Below, piece by piece: positions 8,371-15,243 of a stretch of DNA of 26,832 nucleotides (position 1 is its first letter; each line of letters starts with the position of its first letter). The DNA lies in the IMG/VR virus record IMGVR_UViG_3300034062_003981, positions 1 through 26,832 of that record. One strand, given 5' to 3'. Under the pieces are notes generated by a model. The model worked only from the letters and a program-made list of their open reading frames with translations, ran no database searches and was not told the DNA's origin. This DNA comes from a virus. Position numbers and translations under genes: made by a program.

Positions 8371-8576
8371 GTTTGCACATAAACCGATTTGTTGACGCTA
8401 TCAAAGCCGCAGAGAGTCGCAATCAACGCGATTTCACAATGAGTATGCGAGATGCTAAAGATCTGCATGCTGATATTACCAAATTATTGTTGGCTCTTCA
8501 ACAAACACATGAGTCGACGTCAAAAAGTCAGGTTGTAGAAGTGGTTGTGTCAGGCGGAACTTTTAAATCTACATAG
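8367..8576 (+). CDS. Small conserved phage protein, helical
   Basis: This 69-residue protein has a predicted amphipathic helical middle ('FVDAIKAAESRNQRDFTMSMRDAKDLHADITKLLLAL') and a short Val-rich tail. I recall the 'AAESRNQRD...DAKDLHA(D/E)ITKLLL' pattern from T4-like cyanophages, where it has no assigned role. The start is coupled to the MazG-like gene by ATGA. Dimerisation through the helix is plausible but not shown. Confidence 0.75.
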   Translation: MSLHINRFVDAIKAAESRNQRDFTMSMRDAKDLHADITKLLLALQQTHESTSKSQVVEVVVSGGTFKST

Positions 8577-8583
8577 TTTATTC

Positions 8584-8591
8584 GATAAATA
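8584..8591 (+). promoter_or_regulatory. T4-late-like promoter box GATAAATA
   Basis: GATAAATA differs at one base from the T4 late consensus TATAAATA and ends 16 nt before the ATG at 8608. Similar boxes occur at 15244-15251 and 20618-20624. A phage-type late sigma factor elsewhere in the genome would be needed. Confidence 0.45.
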
Positions 8592-8607
8592 ATCTGCGGA
8601 GAAAACA

Positions 8608-8904
8608 ATGTCACGACCCAAGCCCACAGTGCTGATCGAGCACACTGACAAACATACTTACAAGACCGAGCAAGTGCTGGCCTCTGAAGGTGTGTGGGCG
8701 GTATTCTACAACAACAAACCCATTAACTTGAAAACCTCTAACATGCTGGTCCAGTATCCTGGGCCCAAGTATAAAAAGGTAAGCTTCTCTAATCCTGGTC
8801 ACGCCAAGAACTTGGCCAAGAAACTCAACTCCCAGTTTCGCACTGACAAGTTCACTGTAGTGCTGCTGACCCAGGGTACCCAAGTGTACCCCAATGACCG
8901 ATAA
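8608..8904 (+). CDS. Conserved T4-like phage protein 'RPKPTVLIEHT'
   Basis: The 98-residue protein has 'RPKPTVLIEHTDKHTYKTEQVL' at its start and 'YPGPKYKKVSFSNPGHAKNLAKKLN' in the middle. I recognise this sequence type as a widespread cyanophage hypothetical, with no function known to me. It is basic and mixed alpha/beta in character. SD GCGGAGAA precedes the start and a late-like box lies just upstream. It overlaps the next gene by 11 nt. Confidence 0.75.
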   Translation: MSRPKPTVLIEHTDKHTYKTEQVLASEGVWAVFYNNKPINLKTSNMLVQYPGPKYKKVSFSNPGHAKNLAKKLNSQFRTDKFTVVLLTQGTQVYPNDR

Positions 8905-9262
8905 GCAAGAGTTTACTCTTCGGGTGTTAACACAACTGCCTGCTGGGCACAGCTGGGATATTAACTCTGCAATGACCCATTGGTGGAAAGATGTTAGACC
9001 CAATTCAGGACTAAGGCTCAGTACACAAGGTCACGAAATTTTACAAGATTTAAAAATTGAGAGTTGGGAATTCAAGATGCCTAGCGGAACACCAGCTAGG
9101 CCACAACATCTAGTGGTATTAAATCGATGTGTCACAAGACCTTACTATCTTAATATTGGTAAAAACGTCAACATCACTTTTTATGGCAGCAAAGAAGCCA
9201 CAATGTTTTCCCTGTATGGCGACATTGATCGATTTGTTAACGCATTAAAAACTCTTAACTAA
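8894..9262 (+). CDS. Conserved uncharacterised phage protein
   Basis: The 122-residue product contains 'GLRLSTQGHEIL', 'VVLNRCVTRPYYLN' and 'MFSLYGDIDRFVNAL'. The order 'L...G...', 'L.RC...PYY' and 'LYGDI..F' matches a T4-like cyanophage hypothetical I remember; no enzymatic motif is seen. The start overlaps the previous gene in another frame and has no clear SD, so it is probably coupled. A 70-base gap follows, with no terminator that I can see. Confidence 0.7.
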   Translation: MTDKQEFTLRVLTQLPAGHSWDINSAMTHWWKDVRPNSGLRLSTQGHEILQDLKIESWEFKMPSGTPARPQHLVVLNRCVTRPYYLNIGKNVNITFYGSKEATMFSLYGDIDRFVNALKTLN

Positions 9263-9332
9263 CTGCTGAGCTTTATTTCTAAATTGCTTGCAGTAATATC
9301 TTGATCCATTTGAGTACTTAATAAGTAGGTTT

Positions 9333-10034
9333 ATGTACTGGAACAATCCTATAATCAAAGCCACGGTCAATGGTGGTGTTGACCCTGTTGTGACTGCACA
9401 GCATCAAGGACAGCATTGTTTGTTTTATGCCCCAGACATGCCTTTGTCTCGCATGGTTAAACTGGTCACCCTTCAGGAAACCTGCGATCTAGCCAATCAG
9501 TACATAGAAAACTTCGATACTGTTAAAGAACCTGGCAATCTTGACAAGATCGCTAACGCAGTGCGAATCAATCAATTTGTACATAGTCTTAGAACACAAG
9601 GCAACTTCAAACCAATATTGTTGTATTATACTGGCACTTGGACAATGGATTGTGGCACAGGAGGTAGTCGCTTAATGGCTGCCGAATGTATTCCCGAATT
9701 GCAAAGTTTTCCTGTTTTTATTAGTACTCACAGCAAATACAAAGATCAGTTACGTGACCTAGAAGAAATTGTTTCGCTAAAACAATTTGCCACACACTGC
9801 AAAGCCAGCGAACATACACAGTTTTATTTTAGATTAACTGCTCCAGAAGCTGACTATGGCATTAACTGGTACGAAGCAGCGTTAGAAACTACATCAGTGC
9901 CCAGCAATGATCAATGTCTAGTGTGGTTACGGAACTATATCAATCGGCAACCTGCTGGGTTTTGTTTTACACCTGAATGGTTTAATCAGCTGATTGATTG
10001 GACTACTGTAGGCCACCAAGCAGCAAAATCTTGA
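9333..10034 (+). CDS. Uncharacterised protein, possible ParB/Srx-like fold
   Basis: The 233-residue protein has 'IRINQFVHSLRTQGNFKPILLYYTGTWTMDCGTGGSRLMAAECI..LQSFPVFIST' in its middle, counted loosely. The order 'KP.L..Y.G.W...CG.GGSRL.AAE......FPV' resembles the ParB/sulfiredoxin nucleotide-binding core (G.HRL.A). The match is by eye only. Relatives act as nucleases or nucleotide-dependent switches, and some modify DNA. The first 80 residues show no motif. The 3' end overlaps the convergent minus-strand gene by 49 nt, which is unusual in this window. Confidence 0.6.
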   Translation: MYWNNPIIKATVNGGVDPVVTAQHQGQHCLFYAPDMPLSRMVKLVTLQETCDLANQYIENFDTVKEPGNLDKIANAVRINQFVHSLRTQGNFKPILLYYTGTWTMDCGTGGSRLMAAECIPELQSFPVFISTHSKYKDQLRDLEEIVSLKQFATHCKASEHTQFYFRLTAPEADYGINWYEAALETTSVPSNDQCLVWLRNYINRQPAGFCFTPEWFNQLIDWTTVGHQAAKS

Positions 10035-11056
10035 GGCCATTGTTGCTGCATGTTCTTCAATAGTTGTTGATTGTGCACAGCCGCACGTTGGCAACGTTGT
10101 TGTAATTCTTCAAAATTTTTCAATTTCATTGAACTCACTGTTTCTACTCCTTCAAAGATAAAATCCACCGTTTTATCGCCGTAGGCCGCAGTTCTATTTT
10201 CAATCATGTTATCATAGCGATGTGGAACAAGGTCTTGCAGTGTGTCAAACCCCAAGCTGTGAAGATAGGCCACAGTGTGTTTACCAGAATACACAATCCA
10301 CGGCACAGGCAAGCACAGAGTTCTGAATATTTTTTCACTCAAGGCCACTGTGGTATCTGAACTGTAGGTTTCTGCTACAACGTTCATCCACGCTGATACA
10401 TGCGAAGTTTCGTGATCAAGGGTGTGGTTTCTAAAAGGCAACTGTTTGAGAAGATCTTGATAGGTATCATTGTACACATTGTGGTAGTTTGAATCTAACA
10501 ATTCCCATTGCCGTTTAAAATTATCCACCAACCCCTGAGGAGTTTGGTTGTCCCCATCCCAGGCCCAACAATTAAAATTAACATAATCCAGCGCAGACGC
10601 TTCTGGCATTCTGCGACACCTGTGCCACAGTTCTAAAAAGAGAAACATGCGTTTGACATCTATTCGGTTTATGCTGAAATTAAATCGTCTCTCAGGACAC
10701 CACTGGATTTGTTGTGGTTCATGCCAATATATACCAAAGAAGCTGGACGGCAACGGACACAATTTATACTGTGTTGGTGCGTTAATTTGGTTGTCTGTGA
10801 TTACCACAGTTTCAGAATCAAACCAATAAGGCAACGCAGTGGAATAATCATTGGTGCAAGTAGAAAAATCATCTACTAGGCATACCACAACGGTTTTACC
10901 ATTGCGGCGCCACACTTTGTTGCTGTCATTGACAGATTGATATCCTAGTGCCATTAAATTGCTGCGAAAAAAATCCATGAGTGCATTTTCGTGCCAAATG
11001 CAACGACTTTTTTCAAAGATTTCTCCGCGGTAAATGTTGTGATACAGATCAGTCAT
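9986..11056 (-). CDS. GT10-like glycosyltransferase-type phage protein (minus strand)
   Basis: This is the only clear minus-strand gene. The C-terminal half has 'NVVAETYSSDTTVALSEKIFRTLCLPVPWIVYSGKHTVAYLHSLGFDTLQDLV', counted loosely. The order E-T...SEK...P.I...G....L..LGF fits the donor-binding end of family 10 (fucosyltransferase-like) enzymes as found in many phages. The N-terminal half has no motif I know. The paralogue at 23397-24335 shares this block. I chose the ATG at 11056; a TTG at 11089 would add 11 residues. Its tail overlaps the convergent gene at 9333-10034. Orientation and isolation suggest a separately acquired unit. Sugar and acceptor unknown. Confidence 0.65.
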   Translation of the reverse strand: MTDLYHNIYRGEIFEKSRCIWHENALMDFFRSNLMALGYQSVNDSNKVWRRNGKTVVVCLVDDFSTCTNDYSTALPYWFDSETVVITDNQINAPTQYKLCPLPSSFFGIYWHEPQQIQWCPERRFNFSINRIDVKRMFLFLELWHRCRRMPEASALDYVNFNCWAWDGDNQTPQGLVDNFKRQWELLDSNYHNVYNDTYQDLLKQLPFRNHTLDHETSHVSAWMNVVAETYSSDTTVALSEKIFRTLCLPVPWIVYSGKHTVAYLHSLGFDTLQDLVPHRYDNMIENRTAAYGDKTVDFIFEGVETVSSMKLKNFEELQQRCQRAAVHNQQLLKNMQQQWPQDFAAWWPTVVQSIS

Positions 11057-11081
11057 GCTAGTAATTATTGGTACAAAATGG

Positions 11082-11110
11082 TTGACCAAATAATCCCGAT
11101 CGGTTATACT
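11082..11110 (+). promoter_or_regulatory. sigma70-like promoter for the small-gene cassette
   Basis: TTGACC at 11082-11087 and TATACT at 11105-11110 with a 17-nt spacer. The expected start is near 11117, giving a leader of about 35 nt to the ATG at 11152 with SD AAAGGAG at 11140-11146. It lies just upstream of the divergent minus-strand gene. Confidence 0.8.
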
Positions 11111-11151
11111 GTAATTGTAGTAGTTGATAACCCAAGCGAAAGGAGCCCGAG

Positions 11152-11343
11152 ATGGCAGAAGTCAAACTTTCCGGACTGTATAAAGTCACAGTGACAGAAT
11201 ACGATTGCGGTGCTCAACGTGTTGACCCCGGCGACACTCGCTTCTACACCACACTGGAAGAAGCCCGGGCCTACAAGGCACACTGGGAAACAGGCGGTAG
11301 TCGTGAGTGCTATTGGCGGGCCACAATCGAAACTGTAGCATAA
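11152..11343 (+). CDS. Small uncharacterised phage protein
   Basis: The 63-residue protein has 'LYKVTVTEYDCGAQRV', a turn with Pro-Gly-Asp, then 'RFYTTLEEARAYKAHWE'. This strand, aromatic-Thr, Glu-Glu-Ala helix layout recurs in the 69- and 83-residue proteins at 12181-12886, so the cassette may hold a family of related tiny proteins. It is monocistronic: a strong promoter precedes it and a hairpin terminator follows 20 nt after the stop. This suggests early expression. No function can be given. Confidence 0.75.
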   Translation: MAEVKLSGLYKVTVTEYDCGAQRVDPGDTRFYTTLEEARAYKAHWETGGSRECYWRATIETVA

Positions 11344-11364
11344 AAACAACACTTTTTACCCCCA

Positions 11365-11393
11365 AAAAGTAGTACTTTTGTAGTACTACTTTT
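11365..11393 (+). terminator. Hairpin terminator after the 63-residue protein
   Basis: An 11-bp perfect stem (AAAAGTAGTAC with GTACTACTTTT) and a 7-nt loop end in a T run. The A run on the 5' arm would let it also work on the opposite strand. It separates two promoter-gene units. Confidence 0.75.
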
Positions 11394-11407
11394 CATGTGT
11401 AAAACGG

Positions 11408-11436
11408 TTGACCGAAATTGCAAAATCGGTTATAAT
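11408..11436 (+). promoter_or_regulatory. sigma70-like promoter for the GIY-YIG gene
   Basis: TTGACC at 11408-11413, 17-nt spacer, TATAAT at 11431-11436. The expected start is about 11443, which is the A of the only sensible ATG of the gene. The mRNA would then be leaderless or nearly so. Confidence 0.8.
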
Positions 11437-11442
11437 ATACAC

Positions 11443-11784
11443 ATGAACACAAAAACAGTAGCCCGCAAAAAACGAGTGGATCGGACCCACATTGTTTACT
11501 TTATCCAAATTGGATTGGAGTACTACATTGGTATTACCGCTAAGACTCAGCGTACTATTAACATGTCTCTGCGTAGCCGTATCAACAAGCATATCTATCG
11601 CTCGCGTACTGAAGACAAGAGCTGGAACCTGTACGAAGCAATTCGTGTCGCAGGCGAGGGCGCTATCAACTACACCATCATTGACGTGGTGCGTGGCAAG
11701 CAAGCCGCACACGATATCGAGCGTGAATTGATTCGTCAATACATGCCAGCACTCAACACCGATGTGCGAGTAGCAGGTGCTTGA
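11443..11784 (+). CDS. GIY-YIG family nuclease
   Basis: The 113-residue protein is close to a minimal GIY-YIG domain. 'VYFI' at 18-21 and 'YYIG' at 27-30 form the two signature strands, R44 or R46 in 'SLRSRI' fits the catalytic Arg, and E93 or E95 in '[10 protein letters not shown]' fits the metal-binding Glu. Such domains cut DNA, either as homing endonucleases or as anti-host nucleases. No DNA-binding extension is seen. There is no SD and the start codon sits at the predicted transcription start. A degraded copy of its last codons occurs at 12140-12169, showing that the locus has recombined. Confidence 0.8.
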   Translation: MNTKTVARKKRVDRTHIVYFIQIGLEYYIGITAKTQRTINMSLRSRINKHIYRSRTEDKSWNLYEAIRVAGEGAINYTIIDVVRGKQAAHDIERELIRQYMPALNTDVRVAGA

Positions 11785-11809
11785 CACAAAATTGGACACC
11801 TGCTACAAT
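11781..11809 (+). promoter_or_regulatory. sigma70-like promoter for the small membrane protein
   Basis: TTGACA at 11781-11786, 17-nt spacer, TACAAT at 11804-11809. The TTGACA overlaps the GIY-YIG stop codon. The expected start is about 11816, 17 nt before the chosen ATG at 11833. Confidence 0.8.
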
Positions 11810-11832
11810 TTAGCATGACAAAAGGATTCACC

Positions 11833-12105
11833 ATGAACAACAAAGAGATTGAACTTCGTCCAGGAGAAGGCAATTATTACGGTGCCATGACATTTCATTG
11901 GCTTGTGGTCACTGTGTGTATTGTTCCAGTGTTTGTAGCACTGTTGATTGCTATTGTTAACCCGTTTTGGTTTAGAAATGGCCTATTTGATTTGATCGAG
12001 CGTGGGGTGAATCGACTGAGTCGTTGGCGTAACTACCGAAAGTATCACATCTATTTGGGCGCTGATCCTAAAATGTGGCACACTCTCAAGGGCGATTTGA
12101 AATGA
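11833..12105 (+). CDS. Small single-span membrane protein
   Basis: The 90-residue protein has one strong hydrophobic segment from about residue 16 to 42 ('FHWLVVTVCIVPVFVALLIAIV'), followed by an amphipathic basic region ('RGVNRLSRWRNYRKYHIY'). This suggests an inner-membrane anchor with a positive cytoplasmic tail. I chose the ATG at 11833 because AAAGGA lies 7 nt upstream; an in-frame ATG at 11815 falls at the predicted transcription start. Roles such as superinfection exclusion or lysis control are common for such phage proteins, but nothing here decides. Confidence 0.7.
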   Translation: MNNKEIELRPGEGNYYGAMTFHWLVVTVCIVPVFVALLIAIVNPFWFRNGLFDLIERGVNRLSRWRNYRKYHIYLGADPKMWHTLKGDLK

Positions 12106-12169
12106 CCAAGTCCACCCCGTAGAACAGGGTGAGCCCAACCTGAACACAGACGTTCGTGGTGTTGCATAA
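12103..12169 (+). pseudogene. Recombination scar: 5' fragment of the 69-residue gene fused to the 3' end of a GIY-YIG gene
   Basis: From 12103 the DNA repeats the beginning of the gene at 12429 (ATGAC, then CAAGTCCACCCCGTAGAAC and GTGA.CCCAACCTG) with an internal deletion of about 18 nt. At 12140 it changes, in frame, to codons for LNTDVRGVA and a stop, matching the C-terminus [10 protein letters not shown] of the GIY-YIG protein. The joint lies at a shared Leu codon. No intact protein is encoded. It is a fossil of a gene order in which a GIY-YIG tail abutted the 69-residue gene. Confidence 0.65.
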
Positions 12170-12180
12170 GGAGAAAAATA

Positions 12181-12432
12181 ATGCAAATCGTTAAATGCTG
12201 GGATATTCAAGTGTGGGACGGCGGTGATCGTCACAATCACAAGTACTACGTTAAGACTAAAGAAGCCGCAGACGAGTGGATGGCAAAAAACAAGTTCGAC
12301 ACGGTCTTTGAAAGGGAATTTGTCATTCTTGATAACTGGGACGAACTCCAAGCGTACAAAGACGGAGAACTACGTAAACGTGCATTGGCTAAATTGACCG
12401 ATGCTGAAAAAGTTGTATTGGGGTTGAAATGA
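12181..12432 (+). CDS. Small uncharacterised phage protein, copy 1 of a tandem pair
   Basis: The 83-residue protein has 'CWDIQVWDGGDRHNHKYYV.TKEAADEWMAKNK' and a C-terminal helix 'KRALAKLTDAEKVVLGLK', and is highly similar to the protein at 12635-12886. SD AAGGAG lies 9 nt before the ATG. The stop overlaps the next gene (ATGA). The Asp/Gly/His-rich hairpin followed by a helix has no match I know. Conservation of both copies at protein level, with many silent codon differences, suggests both are used. Confidence 0.75.
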   Translation: MQIVKCWDIQVWDGGDRHNHKYYVKTKEAADEWMAKNKFDTVFEREFVILDNWDELQAYKDGELRKRALAKLTDAEKVVLGLK

Positions 12433-12638
12433 CAAAATTTGTACACATCGTTCAAGTCCACCCCGTAGAACTCAGTGAACCCAACCTGCACAAGGTCAAG
12501 GCAGAGCGTGAGTTTAATACAAAAGAGTCAGCAGAGGCGTATGTCCGAGCATACAATAAAAACTTCGATGCCGGCATAAGGGAACATAAGGCAGTCTACT
12601 ACGGCTGTGTCAACGATGCTACAGGAGAATTGGTATGA
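12429..12638 (+). CDS. Small uncharacterised phage protein between the tandem copies
   Basis: The 69-residue protein has a Val/His-rich first strand ('FVHIVQVHPVEL') and 'EFNTKESAEAYVRAYN', echoing the 'TKEAADEW' helix of its neighbours. It is joined to both 83-residue genes by ATGA overlaps. A broken copy of its 5' end sits before the first 83-residue gene, so the original duplicated unit was this gene plus an 83-residue gene. Confidence 0.7.
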   Translation: MTKFVHIVQVHPVELSEPNLHKVKAEREFNTKESAEAYVRAYNKNFDAGIREHKAVYYGCVNDATGELV

Positions 12639-12886
12639 AAATCATTAACTGCTGGGACATTCAAGTTTGGGACGGTGGTGATCGTCACAATCACAAGTAT
12701 TATGTGGCAACTAAAGAAGCCGCTGACGAGTGGATGGCAAAGAACAAGTATGATGCCGTCTACGAAAAAGAGTTTGTTATACTTGATAGCTGGGACGAAC
12801 TCCAAGCATACAAAGATGGTGAACTTCGTAAACGAGCATTGGCTAAACTTACTGATGCTGAAAAAGTTGTATTGGGACTGAAATGA
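12635..12886 (+). CDS. Small uncharacterised phage protein, copy 2 of the tandem pair
   Basis: This 83-residue paralogue of 12181-12432 differs at about ten positions (for example N5, A25, Y38, D40, Y43 and K45 variants) and has an identical C-terminal third. Its start is coupled by ATGA to the 69-residue gene and its stop to a 27-residue membrane peptide gene. Differences cluster in the middle strand and helix, so the two copies may have begun to specialise. Function unknown. Confidence 0.75.
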   Translation: MKIINCWDIQVWDGGDRHNHKYYVATKEAADEWMAKNKYDAVYEKEFVILDSWDELQAYKDGELRKRALAKLTDAEKVVLGLK

Positions 12887-12966
12887 CCGCAATTACTAAT
12901 CTTGTTATCGTTATGATGCCTGTTATCATCATGGGCCTGGCAATCATTGTCAAGGATGGATTCTAA
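12883..12966 (+). CDS. 27-residue single-span membrane micropeptide
   Basis: An ATGA overlap starts a 27-codon frame, 'MTAITNLVIVMMPVIIMGLA' and so on, that is almost entirely hydrophobic with a short 'IVKDGF' tail. Coupling to the upstream gene and immediate abutment with the next one (ATG two bases after its stop) support translation. It would insert in the inner membrane. No relative is known to me. Confidence 0.5.
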   Translation: MTAITNLVIVMMPVIIMGLAIIVKDGF

Positions 12967-12967
12967 A

Positions 12968-13171
12968 ATGAACGAACGAATTCGAGAACTTTCTGATATT
13001 GCTTACAAAAATCATTTGGCTAGAAATCCTCATTCTTCTTATGGTCGCCGATCAGATTATGATCGTGAGTTCGCCGAGTTGATTGTGCGAGAATGCGCTG
13101 AGGTGGCTTATAAACGGTCAGTCCACTCCGGTCCCAGTGATATTTTTAAACATTTCGGAGTTGAAGAATGA
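12968..13171 (+). CDS. 'MNERIREL...FAELIVRECAEV' phage protein, paralogue 1
   Basis: The 67-residue protein has 'MNERIRELSDIA' at its start and 'REFAELIVRECAEVA' in the middle, a pattern very common in small proteins of tailed phages, with no known function. I chose the ATG at 12968 because it gives the family N-terminus; an in-frame ATG at 12947 adds seven residues. The gene at 14096 encodes a second, longer member. The stop overlaps the next start (ATGA). Confidence 0.75.
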   Translation: MNERIRELSDIAYKNHLARNPHSSYGRRSDYDREFAELIVRECAEVAYKRSVHSGPSDIFKHFGVEE

Positions 13172-13353
13172 ACATCCAAACCGTAGCAACCAATCTGCGA
13201 GTCACAATCGCCGGCAAGGAACAGATGTTGGTTGATCTTAAAGGACGGCGTGTTACACCTGAGGTATCAATTCATTACCTCGAAATCAACATTGCCGAAC
13301 TCAAGCGTATTCTCGAGGATGTGGAACAGTGTATTGAAAAGGAAACAGTATGA
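13168..13353 (+). CDS. Small coiled-coil-like phage protein
   Basis: The 61-residue protein is mostly helical by composition, with regular hydrophobic spacing in 'IHYLEINIAELKRILEDVEQCIEKE', suggesting a short coiled coil. It is coupled to both neighbours by ATGA. No motif gives a function. Confidence 0.65.
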   Translation: MNIQTVATNLRVTIAGKEQMLVDLKGRRVTPEVSIHYLEINIAELKRILEDVEQCIEKETV

Positions 13354-14099
13354 GCATTATCACAGCATACAAATCAGACGCTGACGGCAAGATCTTTGAA
13401 GACAAGTCAAAGTATCAGGCCCACCTGCGAACACTGGGCCGCCATCGCAATGCCCAACGAAAACTACAGATTGCTGAAGCTGCCAAAGATGCTGCCTGGG
13501 CTGAACTGTACGAGCGTGAGCAAAGCATTGATGACTGGTGCCAAATGGTCATTGACAACCAGCACCTGTTCTGGGCCGAAGCAGCCGAGGGTGATCCCTA
13601 CGACTGGGAGTGTGTTGGCAAAAAAGTTAGTCGACGCAAAGATGCTCAGGTTGTGCCAGTGCCGCGTCTGTTGAAGATCACGCATGACCTGCGCTGGAGC
13701 GACAGTGTCAGCAACAGTCACTCATGCCCTGTGGGCGGTGTGAAATGCTTCAGCAGCTACGAAGCCCGAGACGGTCGCCCACGCGGTTACCCAGGGTGGC
13801 AAGGACGCATCGACTGGCTGGTCGCGTGGCCCAAGGAGTTTGAAGGCATGCACCTGGCCAGTGACCTGTTCAGCCGTGGTACATTCCGTAGTGGTCGTCA
13901 ACGTGCTCACACTGGCACCGGTGGTGGTGGTGGCATGCACTTCAGCAAAGAGTTTGACACCTGGTGTCAGCGTCCTGGCTACAGTTTCAGCATCTTTGCC
14001 TCAGACTGGCCGGGCATGGCTCGCTACTACGAGAAGCGTAAAATGTGGTCCGCACTCAGCAACCGTCAGACCACACTCAGCAACCGGGATTTTGCATGA
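13350..14099 (+). CDS. Uncharacterised phage protein with N-terminal helix and Gly-rich segment
   Basis: The 249-residue protein opens with 'ITAYKSDADGKIFEDKSKYQAHLRTL', a style seen in small phage proteins describing a fragment of a zinc-finger-like entry, but without the Cys. A long helix follows at about 30-75. The C-terminal half is rich in Trp, Arg and Gly, with 'TGTGGGGGMHF' near 190. No catalytic motif is evident. Its GC-rich codon use differs from the AT-rich genes around it. It is coupled to its neighbours by ATGA overlaps. Confidence 0.65.
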   Translation: MSIITAYKSDADGKIFEDKSKYQAHLRTLGRHRNAQRKLQIAEAAKDAAWAELYEREQSIDDWCQMVIDNQHLFWAEAAEGDPYDWECVGKKVSRRKDAQVVPVPRLLKITHDLRWSDSVSNSHSCPVGGVKCFSSYEARDGRPRGYPGWQGRIDWLVAWPKEFEGMHLASDLFSRGTFRSGRQRAHTGTGGGGGMHFSKEFDTWCQRPGYSFSIFASDWPGMARYYEKRKMWSALSNRQTTLSNRDFA

Positions 14100-14365
14100 A
14101 CAAACGATTAAGAGAACTTGCTGAACAGGCTACTAGTATTGTAGAAATGGTTGGCCCACAAGGTTATGCCAGCAGTTATGCCAACTTTGATAGAGAAAAG
14201 TTCGCCCAACTGCTGGTAAGCGATGTGCTTCGAGAAGTCGACACCCGTGCATACGTTTCAGGTGATCGTGCCTGGAGCGATGAAGTAGATCGCCCCTGGA
14301 TTGAACTGGAGTACGGCTTTGGCCAGCTAGCCGATGCACAACGTCAAGCAGGAAAGATCAAATGA
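14096..14365 (+). CDS. 'MN.RLREL...FAQLLV.DVLREV' phage protein, paralogue 2
   Basis: The 89-residue protein starts 'MNKRLRELAEQA' and has 'REKFAQLLVSDVLREVD', matching the same small phage family as 12968-13171 but with a longer C-terminus. The start at 14096 overlaps the upstream stop as ATGA and gives the family N-terminus. It ends coupled to a 37-codon frame. Function unknown. Confidence 0.75.
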   Translation: MNKRLRELAEQATSIVEMVGPQGYASSYANFDREKFAQLLVSDVLREVDTRAYVSGDRAWSDEVDRPWIELEYGFGQLADAQRQAGKIK

Positions 14366-14475
14366 CCTATATTGCCAACTACAACAACACCATTCAGTTG
14401 CCTTGGGAGCCGGGCTTGTTGGAATGGTTGCAAACAAAATATCCACACTCCAGTTACAGGATTGTGACACAATGA
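14362..14475 (+). CDS. 37-residue phage peptide
   Basis: An ATGA overlap at each end frames 37 codons, starting 'MTYIANYNNTIQLPWEPGLL' and ending 'SSYRIVTQ'. The double coupling argues that it is translated. It is rich in aromatic residues and Asn and not obviously membrane-bound. Function unknown. Confidence 0.5.
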   Translation: MTYIANYNNTIQLPWEPGLLEWLQTKYPHSSYRIVTQ

Positions 14476-14669
14476 AACCTGAAACAGACACAATACTGGG
14501 CTATGCCCAACTGCCCGATGGTGGGTGGGAACCAATCCTGCCTGCTGAGCCGGGCTACATTTACACCCAGGCTTTCATACTTTGTCAGCAGTGCCAAACT
14601 GCTATCCGCCCACAAGGTGGTCCCAGCTATAACTCACTTTGCCCCACTTGTTATGAACAAAATACCTAA
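14472..14669 (+). CDS. Small zinc-ribbon-like phage protein
   Basis: The 65-residue protein has 'CQQC' near 37-40 and 'CPTC' near 58-61, two CxxC pairs about 20 residues apart that fit a single zinc ribbon or knuckle. Such small ribbons bind nucleic acid or partner proteins. The N-terminal half ('GYAQLPDGGWEPILPAEPGYIYTQ', loosely) is acidic and Pro-rich. The start is coupled by ATGA; the stop lies 16 nt inside the next gene. Confidence 0.65.
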   Translation: MKPETDTILGYAQLPDGGWEPILPAEPGYIYTQAFILCQQCQTAIRPQGGPSYNSLCPTCYEQNT

Positions 14670-14970
14670 TCGATTCCGTCCCAGCTCTAGCATGGACACT
14701 AGAACTATCATGAAGATGCGCCGAGTGCATGGTCGTACAGACAGCTACAACTGGCAAAGCCGTGTTGAGTGGTATCCTGCAGGGTTCCGACTCAATCGCA
14801 AGACCATCTTCAAGCAGTTTGGTCGACTTCATTATCTTGCTTGTCACAGTCCCGAACCTGTTCAAAAGAAGTGGAAACATGCGTACGATACTTTCCATGC
14901 TCGACATTTTGGCTCATTCAACGCAAGTATGCGATATCTCAACAACTGGAGCTGTCACGCATGGCTGTAA
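14653..14970 (+). CDS. Basic uncharacterised phage protein
   Basis: The 105-residue protein is very basic (Arg, Lys, His) and rich in Trp and Tyr, with 'SYNWQSRVEWYPAGFRLNRKTIFKQFGRLHYLA' in the middle. I chose the ATG at 14653, overlapping the upstream gene by 17 nt; longer in-frame starts would run deep into the zinc-ribbon gene. The charge suggests nucleic acid or ribosome contact, but no motif confirms it. Confidence 0.6.
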   Translation: MNKIPNRFRPSSSMDTRTIMKMRRVHGRTDSYNWQSRVEWYPAGFRLNRKTIFKQFGRLHYLACHSPEPVQKKWKHAYDTFHARHFGSFNASMRYLNNWSCHAWL

Positions 14971-15203
14971 TTCCTGAACACCGAGATGTATTAGGACAAC
15001 CACTTGCAGCGGGTGATGTTGTGGTATTTCCTTCTAGTAATAGCATGTATGTGGGCACTGTTATCAAGCTCAACCCAAAAATGATCAAAGTCAGAAGGGT
15101 TGGCACCAAATACAAGTGGGAACAAAACAAGTATCCTAGTGATCTTGCTAAAGTATCAGGACCCGAAGTGACCATGTATCTGCTGGCCAAACAAAACAGT
15201 TAA
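14961..15203 (+). CDS. Small SH3/KOW-like phage protein
   Basis: The 80-residue protein has 'LGQPLAAGDVVVFPSSNSMYVGTVIKLNPKMIKVRRV', a pattern of short strands with 'GD.V.....Y.GTV....P...KV' that resembles a small SH3-like or KOW barrel, common in T4-like phages. The ATG at 14961 overlaps the previous stop by 10 nt. It is the last gene of the small-gene run; a 70-base gap with a late-type box follows. Confidence 0.6.
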   Translation: MAVIPEHRDVLGQPLAAGDVVVFPSSNSMYVGTVIKLNPKMIKVRRVGTKYKWEQNKYPSDLAKVSGPEVTMYLLAKQNS

Positions 15204-15243
15204 CTGAGCCGTTTTTGGCCAAGTCCTTATTTATTTTTAGGTA

